Origin: Deltaproteobacteria bacterium
GTDB lineage: Bacteria; Myxococcota_A; Polyangia; DRWM01; JAAZOP01
NCBI GenBank assembly: GCA_016218815.1
Contig: JACRCX010000124.1
Location: 1 to 64,000, forward strand
DNA length: 64,000 nt
Reading direction: 5' to 3'
The notes under the pieces were generated by a model. That model searched no databases. It was given only the letters and a program-made list of their open reading frames with translations, and was not told where the DNA came from. Positions 27,101-36,400 of the stretch are shown in pieces (within the stretch, counting starts at the first letter, position 1; every line of letters starts with the position of its first letter). The position numbers and the translations under genes are program-made.

Positions 27101-27521
27101 GCAGCGCGTGCGGGTCTTCGGGGGCGGCCAGGTCGCTCCAGCCGAGGGGCCAGCCGTCGACGGGGAGCTGCAGGGCGCGATCGTGATCGGTGATGCCGCC
27201 GGCGGAGAGGAGCACCTCGTCCGGGGGCCCGTAGGCGGCGACGCGCGCGAGCCAGTACGCGAGGGTGCGCTGTTCGTCGCGTATGCCGGGCAGCGGAGTC
27301 GGGGCGGGCAGCAGCTCGGGGCACGCGCCGGATTCGCCGGCCTCCTCGGCGGTGGCCGCGGCGCCGGCGTCGGTCGCGACTCCCCGGGCGTCGCCGTCGC
27401 CGCCGCGCGGCGTGACTTGGCCGGCGCCCTGGGTGCAGGCGGCGAGTGCGAGGAGAGCGGGAAGGGCGGAGAGAGCGGCGAGAGCGCGAAGGGTGGACGA
27501 GGTGGCGGACGGGAAGCGCAT
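24114..27521 (-). CDS. Lipoprotein with NlpC/P60 peptidase and a second papain-like domain
   Basis: 1,135 aa. Lipoprotein signal, lipobox ALAAC with Cys29. Residues ~185-330 look like SH3 modules (GLLVARTASAFGWIPDD). An NlpC/P60 (C40) domain spans ~335-445: GEPYGWGG, catalytic DCSGF with Cys363, and His424 in IDGHIMLYLG. A linker and an Ig-like part (PMRVIVTTARELGPVELALL) follow. A second DCAGL at Cys695 (APDCAGLAYVLRAYFSWKL) with His835 in DPYGHTLIIVAW suggests another papain-like fold interrupted by a ~100-residue Pro-rich insert. ATG 27521 is the only start giving a signal peptide. Likely a cell-wall hydrolase or amidase that cuts peptidoglycan stem peptides; the second domain's activity is inferred from motif order only. 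It is divergent from the sulfatase-fold gene. Confidence 0.85.
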   Translation of the reverse strand: MRFPSATSSTLRALAALSALPALLALAACTQGAGQVTPRGGDGDARGVATDAGAAATAEEAGESGACPELLPAPTPLPGIRDEQRTLAYWLARVAAYGPPDEVLLSAGGITDHDRALQLPVDGWPLGWSDLAAPEDPHALQSEIASRLRSVRDDMASGRYVDRNGTRFPEDALAALDPPAQPPPPRDEWRVALASLPLHCGPRLDGLYTEPVDPAFDRNICGSARPQELVRIVAAWDGGLLVARTASAFGWIPDDAPLSPPAPDDRRELLSHGPRARIAGPTHLVSADGAAADLPEGTIAPLVEGSTDRVWFATSDGLHQSEPVAAGLRPTHRDLTRAAVLEEAFSRLGEPYGWGGRDGGLDCSGFVQEVFAAFDLGLPRNSGRQALAGTFSIDVASLADSAKKLRLLEAAARRGVVLLHIDGHIMLYLGLAEDDTPMAIHSFSEYLQPCGAGDAPGKPAETRRRADRVDVSDLSLGAGSSKGSFLERIDRFTVLGRGPGPDLEGAAELRAAAPVDVPDGDACDDSTEVRVFRSPRVPNAANPMRVIVTTARELGPVELALLDPDGNRQTVDVHRLAGPPYTWWARVEAPVAGEWTAVLGDGSRVDACERFRVARGPHRPELHPAETPPWRPAWSWERDTDNLYAAFVEQLFREPAGEDVTWPDLQTLLRDPERNLLYDHLGLGEDEKLQLAPDCAGLAYVLRAYFSWKLKLPFAFRRCTRGRADAPPSCGEFPQSNLHPDAPPEPEDGGAAPLAVPATPAPGTPPASDLPADIAPEAPRPEVEVFADFVTRVENTIHSGTARTAPDSDATDLYPVALTRESLPPGTVYADPYGHTLIIVAWVPERADAPGMLLAADAQPDGTVGRRRFWRGTFLFTPDTTASGAGFKAWRPPRFEHASGTIVVPTNAELAVSDEHVRWSNQQYSGSADDFYDGVESLINPRPLDPNEALVVLVDALEEAAVRRVVSVANGETYAAEHPGVTIPMPEGHDIFETSGAWEDYATPSRDMRLLIALDTVRSFPDAVARRPELYGLDSSAVPSTVDALHTALDTELAARQFAYTRSDASTWTLTLAELLARSPGLEVAYNPNDCVEVRWAAPEGSDEHSTCVRRAPPAQLALMAEYRAWFHDRTRPPR

Positions 27522-27536
27522 CGATAGGCATCCTAC

Positions 27537-27613
27537 AAGTTCTTGGTTTCTGGTTCTCGGTTTTCGGTCTTCAGTTTTCAGTCTTCGGTTCTTGGCGCTT
27601 GGGTATTGGTACG
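27537..27613 (+). repeat. Intergenic repeat, family E (ttcttggttt type), copy 1
   Basis: T/G-rich words ttcttggttt, ctggttctcgg, ttttcggtcttcag, ttttcagtcttcgg, ttcttggcgcttggg, strikingly AT-rich for this DNA. It fills the space between two divergent genes. Shorter relatives are at 30195-30212, 47336-47370, 48091-48130 and 62886-62905. Confidence 0.85.
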
Positions 27614-27641
27614 AAGGTGTGGTCGTGCGATTCTCGTCGGC

Positions 27642-30173
27642 GTGAAGGCTGCATGTCGGGTGCGTGTTCCGTCGACCTGGGTGGTTCTGCCGATTCTCCT
27701 CGTCTTGCTGGACCTGGGGTGCCGGCGGGAGCGGGCGGCAGAGGCGCCGGTGCCGGTGCCGGTGCCCGAGGAGACGCGCATCGACCTCTTGGACCGGTTC
27801 CCGGAGGCGGAGGTGGAGGGCGGGGGGGATTCGACGGTGGTCGATTTCGCGCTGCTGGCCGACGAGGTGCGGGACGCGGTGGTGGTGCGGCCGCCGGCGA
27901 CGATCCGGTTCCGCGGCGTGCCGCTCCACCCGCACGCCGTGCTGTCCTTCGGCGTCGGGGCGGATCGACCGGCGGGGGGGACGGCGCCGCCGGTGAGCTT
28001 CGTGGTGCGGATCGATGCGGGCGACGGCCCGAAGGAGGTTTTTCGTCGGGACGAGGTCGTGCGGGGCGGGGGGAAAGGGGGGTGGTCGGACGTCGAGATC
28101 CCGCTGACGGAAGCGTCGCCGGTCGCCGCCGCCGAGATCGTCCTGGAGGCGACGGGCGGGGATCTGGCGGTGGTGGCGGGGTGGGCCTGGCCGGAGGTGG
28201 TGTCCGACGGTGCGCCGGCGAGCGGCGACCGGTCGGAGATCGCGCGCGAGGAGCCGGTACGCGACCTCCTGGCGTCGTTCGCCGACGCGCGGACGTCGGC
28301 GGCGCCGGGAGGCGAGACGCCGCGACTGCTGGAGGGGCACAACGACGCGGGGCGTCCGTATCCTCCGGCGCTGGTGGTGCCGGCGGGGGCGTCGGTCCGT
28401 TGGGAGGTGGAGGCGGGGCCGTCCGAGGCGCTGCGCGTGCGTTTTCACGCGAGCCGCGAGTCGCGGTCGGCAGTCGCGGCCGGGACCATCGGTTTCTCGG
28501 TACGCGCTCGCCGGTCCGGCGGCGGGGCGCCCGGCGAGTCGTGGAAGGAGCTGGAGCGAGAGAGTCTTGACGTCGCGACCCTGCCGTCGGGCATGGGCCG
28601 CATGCGGTCGGTCGGGCGGACGCTGACGCTGGGCGAGGGGCGATGGGAGGTGGAGCTGGAGGGTGTGGAGGCGCCCGGCGCGCGCGGCGCCCACGCGGCG
28701 TTCGGTGCGGTCGAGGTGGTGCGCCGGACGACGACGGTGCGGCGGACGGCCCTTCGACCGGGCTCAGGGCGGGCCCTTCGACCTCTCGGCAAGCTCGGGG
28801 CAGGCGGTGCTGCGGGCCCGCGGAACATCGTGCTCCTGCTCGCGGACACGCTGCGCGACGACCACCTCGGGTCGCACGGCTACGAGAGGGACACGGCGCC
28901 GGCGCTGGCGCGGTGGGAGCGCGAGGGGGTCGTGCTGGAGGACGTGTCCACGCCCGCGCCATCGACGTTGCCGGCGACGGCCTGCCTGCTCACGGGCACG
29001 TCGCCGCCGCGGAACAGGGTTTTCGCCGAGGCGAGCCGGAGGCTGCCGCTGGGGGCGCGGACGCTGGCCGAGGTGGCGCAGGACGCGGGATACACGACGG
29101 CGGCGTTCATCGCCAACCCGCTGCTCGCGCCCGGCAGCGGGTTCGAGCAGGGGTTCGAGGAGTACGAGGATCTGGCGTTCATGGACGCCGGGCGGCTCGA
29201 CCGGCTGGTCGAGCCGTGGATCCGGCGGCACCGGTCGGAGCGTTTCCTGCTCTACGTGCACGCCATCGATCCGCACGCGCCGTACGTGGCGCCCGGAGTC
29301 GACTACTCGTTCTTCGACCCGGAGTACGCCGGCCTGGTGGATCACGACACGTGGAGCGTGCACCGGCCGTGGTTCCGGGCGTTGCTGGTGGCGGCGGGGC
29401 GGGGGATGCCGTTCGAGGTGGTGGAGGAGGGGGTCGGGGAGGGCGTGGAGTGGACCGCGCGCGGGCTGCGCGTCGGCCGGCCGCTGCTGCGCCGGCTGGA
29501 GACGTTGTACGACGGCGAGATCCGCTTCTGGGACCGGCAGCTCGACCGGGTGCTCGCGACGCTGCGCGAAGAAGGGCTGTGGGACGAGACGGTGGTCGCG
29601 GTGGTCGCGGACCACGGGGAGGGGTTCGGCGAGACGGGTCACTACGGGCACGGCTTCGACATCGACGAGCGCATACTGCGGGTGCCGGTGGTCTTCCTGG
29701 GCGCCGGGGTGGGGGAGCCGCGGAGGGTCTCGCGACCGGCATCGTTGATCGACGTCGCCCCGACGCTGTTGGACCTGGCCGGGCTGGCGGCGCCCGAGGG
29801 GATGGAGGGGATGCCGTTGCGGGAGCTCGAGGCGCCTGGGGCGGAGGAGCGACCGATCCTGTCGTGCACGCTGTCCCAGTCGAGCCTGTCGCCGGGCCGG
29901 CCGATCTCGTACCAGACGGCGGTCGCCGCGCGCACCGCCGCGCTGGAGGTCGTGCATTTCGCCGGCGACAGAACGTGGCGGGTGCGGCGGCGGGACGGCG
30001 GTCCGGCGCGGTTCGTGGAGGAGGGGGCGGTCCCGGTGGAGCTGAAGGCGGCGATCCTGGAGTTCGAGGCCGGGCTGCCGCGGAGCGGAACGTCGGCGGC
30101 GCCGCAGGACGCCGGGCTGGCGACGTCGGGGCGGGAGGTCAACGCGCTGCGGGCGCTGGGCTACCTGCACTAG
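27642..30173 (+). CDS. Sulfatase-fold (alkaline phosphatase superfamily) lipoprotein
   Basis: 843 aa. GTG 27642 gives a good lipoprotein signal (LPILLVLLDLGC, Cys27); in-frame sequence further upstream is repeat. Residues ~30-365 form a beta-rich N-terminal domain. Residues ~394-840 are a sulfatase-type hydrolase: NIVLLLADTLRDDH (metal Asp), TLPATACLLTG at the nucleophile, DPHAPYV, VVADHGEGFGETGHYGHG (metal site), ILRVPVVF. The position of the formylglycine Cys/Ser is Thr and the following Arg is also missing, so this is not a formylglycine-type sulfatase; it is closer to phosphatases or phosphotransferases of the superfamily. A family I border repeat (28749-28804, residues 370-388) is inserted in frame between the two domains. 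Exported, probably to the periplasm or outer membrane. Confidence 0.85.
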   Translation: MKAACRVRVPSTWVVLPILLVLLDLGCRRERAAEAPVPVPVPEETRIDLLDRFPEAEVEGGGDSTVVDFALLADEVRDAVVVRPPATIRFRGVPLHPHAVLSFGVGADRPAGGTAPPVSFVVRIDAGDGPKEVFRRDEVVRGGGKGGWSDVEIPLTEASPVAAAEIVLEATGGDLAVVAGWAWPEVVSDGAPASGDRSEIAREEPVRDLLASFADARTSAAPGGETPRLLEGHNDAGRPYPPALVVPAGASVRWEVEAGPSEALRVRFHASRESRSAVAAGTIGFSVRARRSGGGAPGESWKELERESLDVATLPSGMGRMRSVGRTLTLGEGRWEVELEGVEAPGARGAHAAFGAVEVVRRTTTVRRTALRPGSGRALRPLGKLGAGGAAGPRNIVLLLADTLRDDHLGSHGYERDTAPALARWEREGVVLEDVSTPAPSTLPATACLLTGTSPPRNRVFAEASRRLPLGARTLAEVAQDAGYTTAAFIANPLLAPGSGFEQGFEEYEDLAFMDAGRLDRLVEPWIRRHRSERFLLYVHAIDPHAPYVAPGVDYSFFDPEYAGLVDHDTWSVHRPWFRALLVAAGRGMPFEVVEEGVGEGVEWTARGLRVGRPLLRRLETLYDGEIRFWDRQLDRVLATLREEGLWDETVVAVVADHGEGFGETGHYGHGFDIDERILRVPVVFLGAGVGEPRRVSRPASLIDVAPTLLDLAGLAAPEGMEGMPLRELEAPGAEERPILSCTLSQSSLSPGRPISYQTAVAARTAALEVVHFAGDRTWRVRRRDGGPARFVEEGAVPVELKAAILEFEAGLPRSGTSAAPQDAGLATSGREVNALRALGYLH
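28749..28804 (+). repeat. Family I repeat inserted in frame in a coding region
   Basis: Two consecutive units, cccttcgaccgggctcaggg and cccttcgacctctcggcaag, ending in ctcggggc; together 56 bp. The style matches the intergenic copy at 14221-14246. It adds about 19 residues (ALRPGSGRALRPLGKLG) between the N-terminal and hydrolase domains without breaking the frame. Confidence 0.75.
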
Positions 30174-30212
30174 GGGAGTGCGGGGAGAGTGGTGCGGTTG
30201 TTGGTAATTGGG
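30174..30212 (+). repeat. Border repeats, families G and E, after the sulfatase-fold gene
   Basis: gggagtgcggggagagtgg directly after the TAG stop (family G type, compare 60237-60280), then ttgttggtaattggg (family E type). Confidence 0.65.
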
Positions 30213-30290
30213 AGGATTGATCGGGTCGAGTCATTGGTCCGGGCGAGGGCTTGCCCGCCGTAGCCCCGAAGGGCGAAGGCGGGTCGGCGG

Positions 30291-30318
30291 TTGACTTCGT
30301 GCCGATACTGCCTACCTC
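30291..30318 (+). promoter_or_regulatory. Candidate promoter of aceB-aceA
   Basis: TTGACT, 16-bp spacer, TACCTC, 62 bp upstream of the aceB ATG. No operator-like palindrome is evident nearby. Confidence 0.4.
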
Positions 30319-30379
30319 TGGGCGGTCCACCGGCCGCGGGCGGGGGGCTGTGCGGGACGAACCGGGGAGGGGGATTCCG

Positions 30380-31993
30380 ATGAGTGCAGCGCAAGGGGAG
30401 GTCGCAGGCGGTTTCGAGGTTTCTGCGCCGGCGGCGTCGGGGGTCGGGGAGGTACTGACGCGGGAGGCGCTCGACTTCGTGGGGAAGCTCGAGCGGGAGT
30501 TCGGGGAGCGGCGTCGCGAGGTGCTGGCGCGTCGGGCGGCGGTCCAGGCGGGCATCGATGCCGGCGGGACGCTCGACTTCCCGACGGAGACGATCGCGGT
30601 GCGGCAGGGGGACTGGGGGGTCGGGCCGATCCCTGCCGAGTTGGAGGACCGCCGGGTGGAGATCACGGGGCCGGTGGAGCGCAAGATGATGATCAACGCG
30701 CTCAACAGCGGGGCGCGGGTGTTCATGGCCGACTTCGAGGACGCGCTGTCGCCGACCTGGAGCAATCTGATCCGGGGCCAGCTCAACGTGCGCGACGCCG
30801 TGCGACGGACGATCGCGCTGGACGCTCCGGACGGGAAGCGCTACCGGCTGCACGAGCGGACGGCGGTGCTGGTGGTGCGGCCCCGGGGCTGGCACCTGGA
30901 GGAGCGGCACGTACGGCTGGACGGCCGACCGATCTCGGCCTCGCTGTTCGATTTCGGGCTATCGCTGTTCCACAACGCCCGCGAGCTGCTGGAGCGGGGC
31001 TCGGGTCCGTACTTCTACCTGCCGAAGCTGCAGGCGCGGGGCGAGGCGCGGCTCTGGAACGACGTCTTCCTGCTGGCGGAGCGGGAGCTGGGGCTGCCGC
31101 GCGGCTCGATCAAGGCGACGGTGTTGATCGAGACCATCCTGGCGGCGCTGGAGATGGAGGAGATCCTGTACGAGCTGCGCGAGCACGTGGTGGGGTTGAA
31201 CGCGGGCCGCTGGGACTACCTGTTCAGCGTGATCAAGACGTTTCGCAACCGTCCGGGGTTCGTCCTGCCCGACCGGGCGCAGCTCGCGATGACGGTGCCG
31301 TTCCTGCGGGCGTACACGGAGCGGATGGTGCAGGTGTGCCACAAACGGGGCGCGCACGCGATCGGCGGCATGGCGGCGTTCGTCCCGAGCCGTCGGGACG
31401 CGGCGGTGAACGAGCGGGCGTTCCGGAGGGTGGCCGAGGACAAGGAGCGGGAGTCCGGGGACGGCTTCGACGGGACGTGGGTCGCGCACCCGGACCTGGT
31501 GCCGGTGGCGCAGGCGGTCTTCGACCGCAGGCTGGGCCAGCGCCCGCACCAGAAGGAGCGGTTGCGCGGGGAGGTGCGGGTCGGCGCGGCGGAGCTGCTG
31601 GACTTCCGGGTGCCGGGCGGCCGGATCACGGAGGCCGGGTTGCGCAACAATGTCGGCGTCGGGCTGCAATACGTCGAGTCCTGGCTGCGCGGCACCGGGG
31701 CCGCGGCGATCCTGGACCTGATGGAGGACACGGCGACGGCGGAGATCGCGCGCTCGCAGGTCTGGCAGTGGCTCCACGGTCCGGACGGGCGGTTGGACGA
31801 CGGGCGGAAGGTGACGCCCGAGCTGTACGGCGCGATCGCCGACCAGGAGTCGGCGGCGCTGCGGGAGCGGCTGGGGCCCGAGGTGTGGGGGGGCGGGCGC
31901 TGGGCGGCGGCGCGGCGGCTGTTCGACCGCCTGGTGCTGGGCGAGCGGTTCGAGGAGTTCCTGACGCCGGCGGCGTACGAGGAGCTGGAATAG
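30380..31993 (+). CDS. aceB: Malate synthase A
   Basis: Condenses glyoxylate with acetyl-CoA to malate in the glyoxylate bypass; cytoplasmic. 537 aa, close to E. coli AceB (533). It contains the family signature REHVVGLNAGRWDYLF, the Mg-site region ATVLIETILAALEMEEIL, HAIGGMAAFVPSRRD, GTWVAHPDLVPVA, and MEDTATAEIARSQVWQWL with the catalytic Asp. ATG 30380 follows ggggaggggg. aceA starts 27 bp downstream, so the two form an operon, allowing growth on acetate or fatty acids. Intact and typical. Confidence 0.97.
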   Translation: MSAAQGEVAGGFEVSAPAASGVGEVLTREALDFVGKLEREFGERRREVLARRAAVQAGIDAGGTLDFPTETIAVRQGDWGVGPIPAELEDRRVEITGPVERKMMINALNSGARVFMADFEDALSPTWSNLIRGQLNVRDAVRRTIALDAPDGKRYRLHERTAVLVVRPRGWHLEERHVRLDGRPISASLFDFGLSLFHNARELLERGSGPYFYLPKLQARGEARLWNDVFLLAERELGLPRGSIKATVLIETILAALEMEEILYELREHVVGLNAGRWDYLFSVIKTFRNRPGFVLPDRAQLAMTVPFLRAYTERMVQVCHKRGAHAIGGMAAFVPSRRDAAVNERAFRRVAEDKERESGDGFDGTWVAHPDLVPVAQAVFDRRLGQRPHQKERLRGEVRVGAAELLDFRVPGGRITEAGLRNNVGVGLQYVESWLRGTGAAAILDLMEDTATAEIARSQVWQWLHGPDGRLDDGRKVTPELYGAIADQESAALRERLGPEVWGGGRWAAARRLFDRLVLGERFEEFLTPAAYEELE

Positions 31994-32020
31994 GCGAGGG
32001 AACGGGGGGAGGAGGCGGTG

Positions 32021-33292
32021 ATGGCCGAGAGGACGGCGGAGGGCCTGGGGCGGGAGTGGGCGGAGGATCCGCGGTGGGCGGGGATCCGGCGGACGTATTC
32101 GGCGAAGGACGTGCTGCGGCTGGGCGGGACGCTGCGGGTGGAGCACACGCTGGCGCGGTCGGGGGCCGAGCGTCTCTTCCGGATGCTGCACGGGGAGGGT
32201 TACGTTCCGGCGCTTGGGGCGTTGACGGGCCACCAGGCGGTGGAGATGGTGCGTGCCGGGCTGCGCGCGATCTACATCTCGGGATGGCAGGTGGCGGGGG
32301 ACGCGAACGGGGCGCTGGAGACGTATCCGGATCAGAGCCTCTACCCGGCGGACAGCGTTCCGAACCTCGTGCGCCGGGTGAACAACGCGCTGCGGCGGGC
32401 CGACCAGATCGCGCACCTGGAGGGTCGGGACGGGACCGCGTGGTACGCGCCGGTGGTCGCGGACGGCGAGGCGGGCTTCGGTGGCATGCTCAACGTGTTC
32501 GAGCTGATGCGGGCGATGATCGAGGCCGGGGCGGCGGGGGTGCACTTCGAGGACCAGGTGTCGTCGTTGAAGAAGTGCGGCCACATGGGGGGCAAGGTGC
32601 TGGCGCCGGTGCGCGAGGCGGTGCTCAAGCTGAACGCGGCGCGGCTGGCGGCGGACGTTCTGGGCGTGCCGACGGTCCTCATCGCGCGCACGGACGCGGA
32701 GGGGGCGCGGTTGAAGATGGGGGGGCGGGATCCGATCGATGATCGGTTCGTGACGGGTCGGCGCACGCCGGAGGGGTTCCACGAGATCCGCGGCGGGATC
32801 GAGCTGGCGGTGGAGCGGGCGCGCGCGTACGCGCCGTTTGCGGACGTGGTGTGGTGCGAGACGTCGCGGCCGGACCTGGGCGAGGCGGAGGAGTTCGCAG
32901 CCGGCGTGCACGAGAAGTTTCCCGGCAAGCCCTTGGCGTACAACTGTTCGCCGTCGTTCAACTGGGAGAAGCACCTGGACGGCGGGGCGCTGCGGACGTT
33001 CCAGGAGAAGCTGGCCGGGATGGGGTACCGCTTCCAGTTCGTGACCCTCGCGGGTTTCCACGCGTTGAACGCTTCGATGTTCGAGCTGGCGCGCGGCTAC
33101 GGGGAGCGGGGGATGGCGGCCTACGCCGAGCTGCAGCGGCGGGAGCTGGAGTTGGAGCGGTCCGGGTACGAGGCGGCGCGCCACCAGGCGTTCGTGGGTG
33201 CCGGCTACTTCGACGAGATCCAGCTCGCCCTGACCGGGGGCGAGGCATCGACGACCGCCCTCAAGGGTTCGACCGAAGAAGCGCAGTTCTGA
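32021..33292 (+). CDS. aceA: Isocitrate lyase
   Basis: Cleaves isocitrate to succinate and glyoxylate, the first step of the glyoxylate bypass. 423 aa (E. coli 434). Catalytic loop KKCGHMGGK at 184-192 with Cys186; Mg site VADGEAGFGG at 146-155; FEDQVSSLKKCG; active-site NCSPSFNWEKHLD; the usual C-terminus STTALKGSTEEAQF. ATG 32021 is preferred over the GTG three bases upstream; ggggggagga precedes both. Second gene of the aceBA operon. A family J repeat follows 20 bp after the stop. Confidence 0.97.
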   Translation: MAERTAEGLGREWAEDPRWAGIRRTYSAKDVLRLGGTLRVEHTLARSGAERLFRMLHGEGYVPALGALTGHQAVEMVRAGLRAIYISGWQVAGDANGALETYPDQSLYPADSVPNLVRRVNNALRRADQIAHLEGRDGTAWYAPVVADGEAGFGGMLNVFELMRAMIEAGAAGVHFEDQVSSLKKCGHMGGKVLAPVREAVLKLNAARLAADVLGVPTVLIARTDAEGARLKMGGRDPIDDRFVTGRRTPEGFHEIRGGIELAVERARAYAPFADVVWCETSRPDLGEAEEFAAGVHEKFPGKPLAYNCSPSFNWEKHLDGGALRTFQEKLAGMGYRFQFVTLAGFHALNASMFELARGYGERGMAAYAELQRRELELERSGYEAARHQAFVGAGYFDEIQLALTGGEASTTALKGSTEEAQF

Positions 33293-33312
33293 AGTACCAG
33301 TTCCACGGTTCG

Positions 33313-33384
33313 TGACGACGCGGCAGCCTTCTCCGGACCTGGCGGGGAGAGGTGGAGAGGTCGGCCGGGGAGGTGGGGAAGGAC
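33313..33384 (+). repeat. Border repeat, family J, copy 2
   Basis: tgacgacgcggcagccttct followed by ccggacctgg and gagaggtggagagg words. See the copy at 24027-24097; both follow plus-strand stop codons at the same distance. Confidence 0.75.
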
Positions 33385-33416
33385 CCGGTGCGGACGGCCA
33401 CGGCGCGCGGTTTGCG

Positions 33417-33445
33417 TTGCCGACTTGGGGGAGTCGGAGTACACT
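33417..33445 (+). promoter_or_regulatory. Candidate sigma70-like promoter
   Basis: TTGCCG, 17-bp spacer, TACACT, 45 bp upstream of the ATG at 33491. One of the better matches in the window. Confidence 0.45.
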
Positions 33446-33490
33446 CGAAATGCGTTCTTGTGTCCGCGGACCGTTCGGAGGGACGAAACG

Positions 33491-36400
33491 ATGAAGAAGA
33501 TGGCATGGGTCGGGCTGGTCGCGCTCGCCGGCGTTTCGCTGTTCGCCTGCGCCGACGGGGGCGGTTCGACGAACTGGGACGTTCCTCCCGACGGGCCGGG
33601 CGACGTCGACGGCGGATGGGACGAGGGCGGGGACGCGGAGGACGCCGGGCCGGGCGACGCGGACGACGGAGACGGCGGGGACGGGTCGTGCGTGCCGACC
33701 GGGGACGAGCTGTGCGACGGGGTGGACAACGACTGCGACGGGGAGACGGACGAGGGCTTCGACCTCGCCGCCGATCCCGACAACTGCGGGGAGTGCGGTC
33801 TGGTGTGCCGGCCCGACCACGCGACGGGCGGCTGCAGCGGCGGCGACTGCGACTACACGTGCGACGCGGGGTGGGTCGACGCCGACCACAGCGGCGTGAA
33901 CGGGTGCGAGTACGAGTGCACGGGGACGGCGAGCGCGGAGAGCACGAGCGACGGCACGTGCGAGGACGGGCTGGACAACGACTGCGACGGGCGCACGGAC
34001 GGCACGGACGGGGACTGCGCGCCGTGCATTCCGGAGCTGTGCAACCTCGCGGACGACGACTGCGACGGGTTGACGGACGAGGACTACGACGTCGACTTCG
34101 ATCCCGCCAACTGCGGCGCGTGCGGCACGGTCTGCCCCGTCCGCGACCATGCGACGGCGGACTGCGTGCTGGGGACGTGCGACGTCCTGTGCGCGGCGGG
34201 CTGGTCGGACCTCGATGGTGATCCGGCGAACGGCTGCGAGGCCGAGTGCGTGCCGGTGTCGGTGCCGAACGAGGCCCGCTGCGACGGGGTGGACGACGAC
34301 TGCGACGGCTCGACCGACGAGGAATTCGTCGGGACGTCGTGCGGCGAGGGGCTGTGCCGGCGCAGCTCGGTGTGCTGGAGGGGCGTCGAGAGCGCCTGCA
34401 CGCCACGCACGCCGCCGGCCTCGGTGGACGTGACCTGCGACGGGCTGGACGACGATTGCGACGGCCTCACGGACGACGACGGGTCCTGCGAATGCCTGAC
34501 CGACCTCGACTGCGACGACGCGATCGACTGCACGACCGACACCTGCGTGCCCGGGGAGGGCCGGTGCGAGCACGTGGCGGACGCGACGAGCTGCTCGGAC
34601 GGCGACATCTGCTCGGGCGAGGAGATCTGCGACATCGTCCTGGGCTGCATTTCCGGTACGCCGATCGACTGTTCCGACGGCATCGGTTGCACCGACGACC
34701 TGTGCAACCCGCTGTCGGGCGACTGTTCGTGGAGTCTCGACCACACGTTCTGCACGGGGACGGAGATCTGCGATCCGCCGCGTTCCACGCTGCCCAGCGG
34801 CTGCGCGCCGGCCCCGACGTGCGCGATCGATTCGGACTGCGACGATGGCGATGCGTGCAACGGCGTGGAGACGTGCGGCGGGGATCTGCTCTGCCGTGCG
34901 GGCGCGGCGGTGAGCTGCGACGACGCGAGGTCGTGCACGACCGATCTGTGCAATCCGGTGGACGGTTCGTGCTCGCACATTCCGCCGGACATCGATGCCG
35001 ACACCTATCCGGATGCCGCCTGTGGCGGCACCGATTGCGACGACCGGGCGGCGGCGGTGCATCCCGGGGCGACGGAGGTCTGCGACGGCGTGGATCAGAA
35101 CTGCGACGCCGACCCGGACGCCGGGGCCCTCTGTCCCACCGTGCCGCACACGTCGTCCGCGTCGTGCCTGGGCGCGCTGTGCGTTCCCAACTGCCTCAGC
35201 GGCTGGGGCGACTGCGACGGCATCCTGATCAACGGCTGCGACACGTCGCTGACCACGCTGACCAACTGCGCCGCGTGCGGCGTGGCGTGCGACCTGCCGC
35301 GGGCCAGCGAATCCTGCTCGACCGGCGCCTGCGTGATCACGAGCTGCGACACGCCGTGGGGCGACTGCAACAGCACGGACTCGGACGGGTGCGAAGCGAG
35401 CCTGACGACGCTGGTCAACTGCGGGGCGTGCGGCAACCCGTGCAGCCCGGACCACGCCACGGGCTCGACGTGTATCACCGGGGCCTGCGCCTTCTCCGGG
35501 TGCGGCTCCGGCTGGGGCAACTGCGACGGCAACGGGGCCAACGGCTGCGAGCGCTCGCTGACTTCGGTCACCGACTGCGGGAGCTGCGGGACGCCGTGCG
35601 ACCTGTCGAACGCCGCGGAGTCCTGCGCGACCGGCTCGTGCGTGCTGGTGAGCTGCAATCCCAACTGGGGCAACTGCGACGGCAGCCTGGGCAACGGTTG
35701 CGAGACGTCGCTCACCACGGCCGCCAACTGCGGCGTGTGCGGGACCCCGTGCGATCTGGCCAACGCGTCCGAGTCGTGTTCCACCGGCACCTGCACCCTC
35801 AGCTCGTGCAGCACCAACTGGGGCAACTGCGACGGCGTCGACTCCAACGGCTGCGAGCGGTCGCTGATCACGCTGACGGACTGCGCCACCTGCGGCACTC
35901 CGTGCAATCCGCTCAACGCGACCGGGGCCACGTGCGCGTCGGGCGCCTGCAATTACGCGTCCTGCAACTCGGGCTTCGGCAACTGCGACTCGAACCCGTC
36001 CAACGGCTGCGAGGCTTCGCTGCGCACGCTGCTCAACTGCGGCACGTGCGGCGTTCCGTGCGATCTGGCGCAGGCGACCGAATCGTGCGCGACTGGCACC
36101 TGCGTCCTGACGACCTGCGACACCGGTTTCGGCAACTGCGACTCGAACCCGGCCAACGGCTGCGAGGCGACGCTGAACACGCTGCTCAACTGCGGCACGT
36201 GCGGCGTTCCGTGCAGCCCGGCCAACGCCACCGGCCCGACGTGCGCCACGGGTTCGTGCACCTACGGGAGCTGCGTCGCGGGCTACCAGAGCTGTGATTC
36301 GAACCCGGCCAACGGCTGCGAGCGCAGCATCCGGACGCTCACCGACTGCGGCGGCTGCAGCGTGACATGCGACCTGGCGAACGCCGCCGAGTCCTGCACC

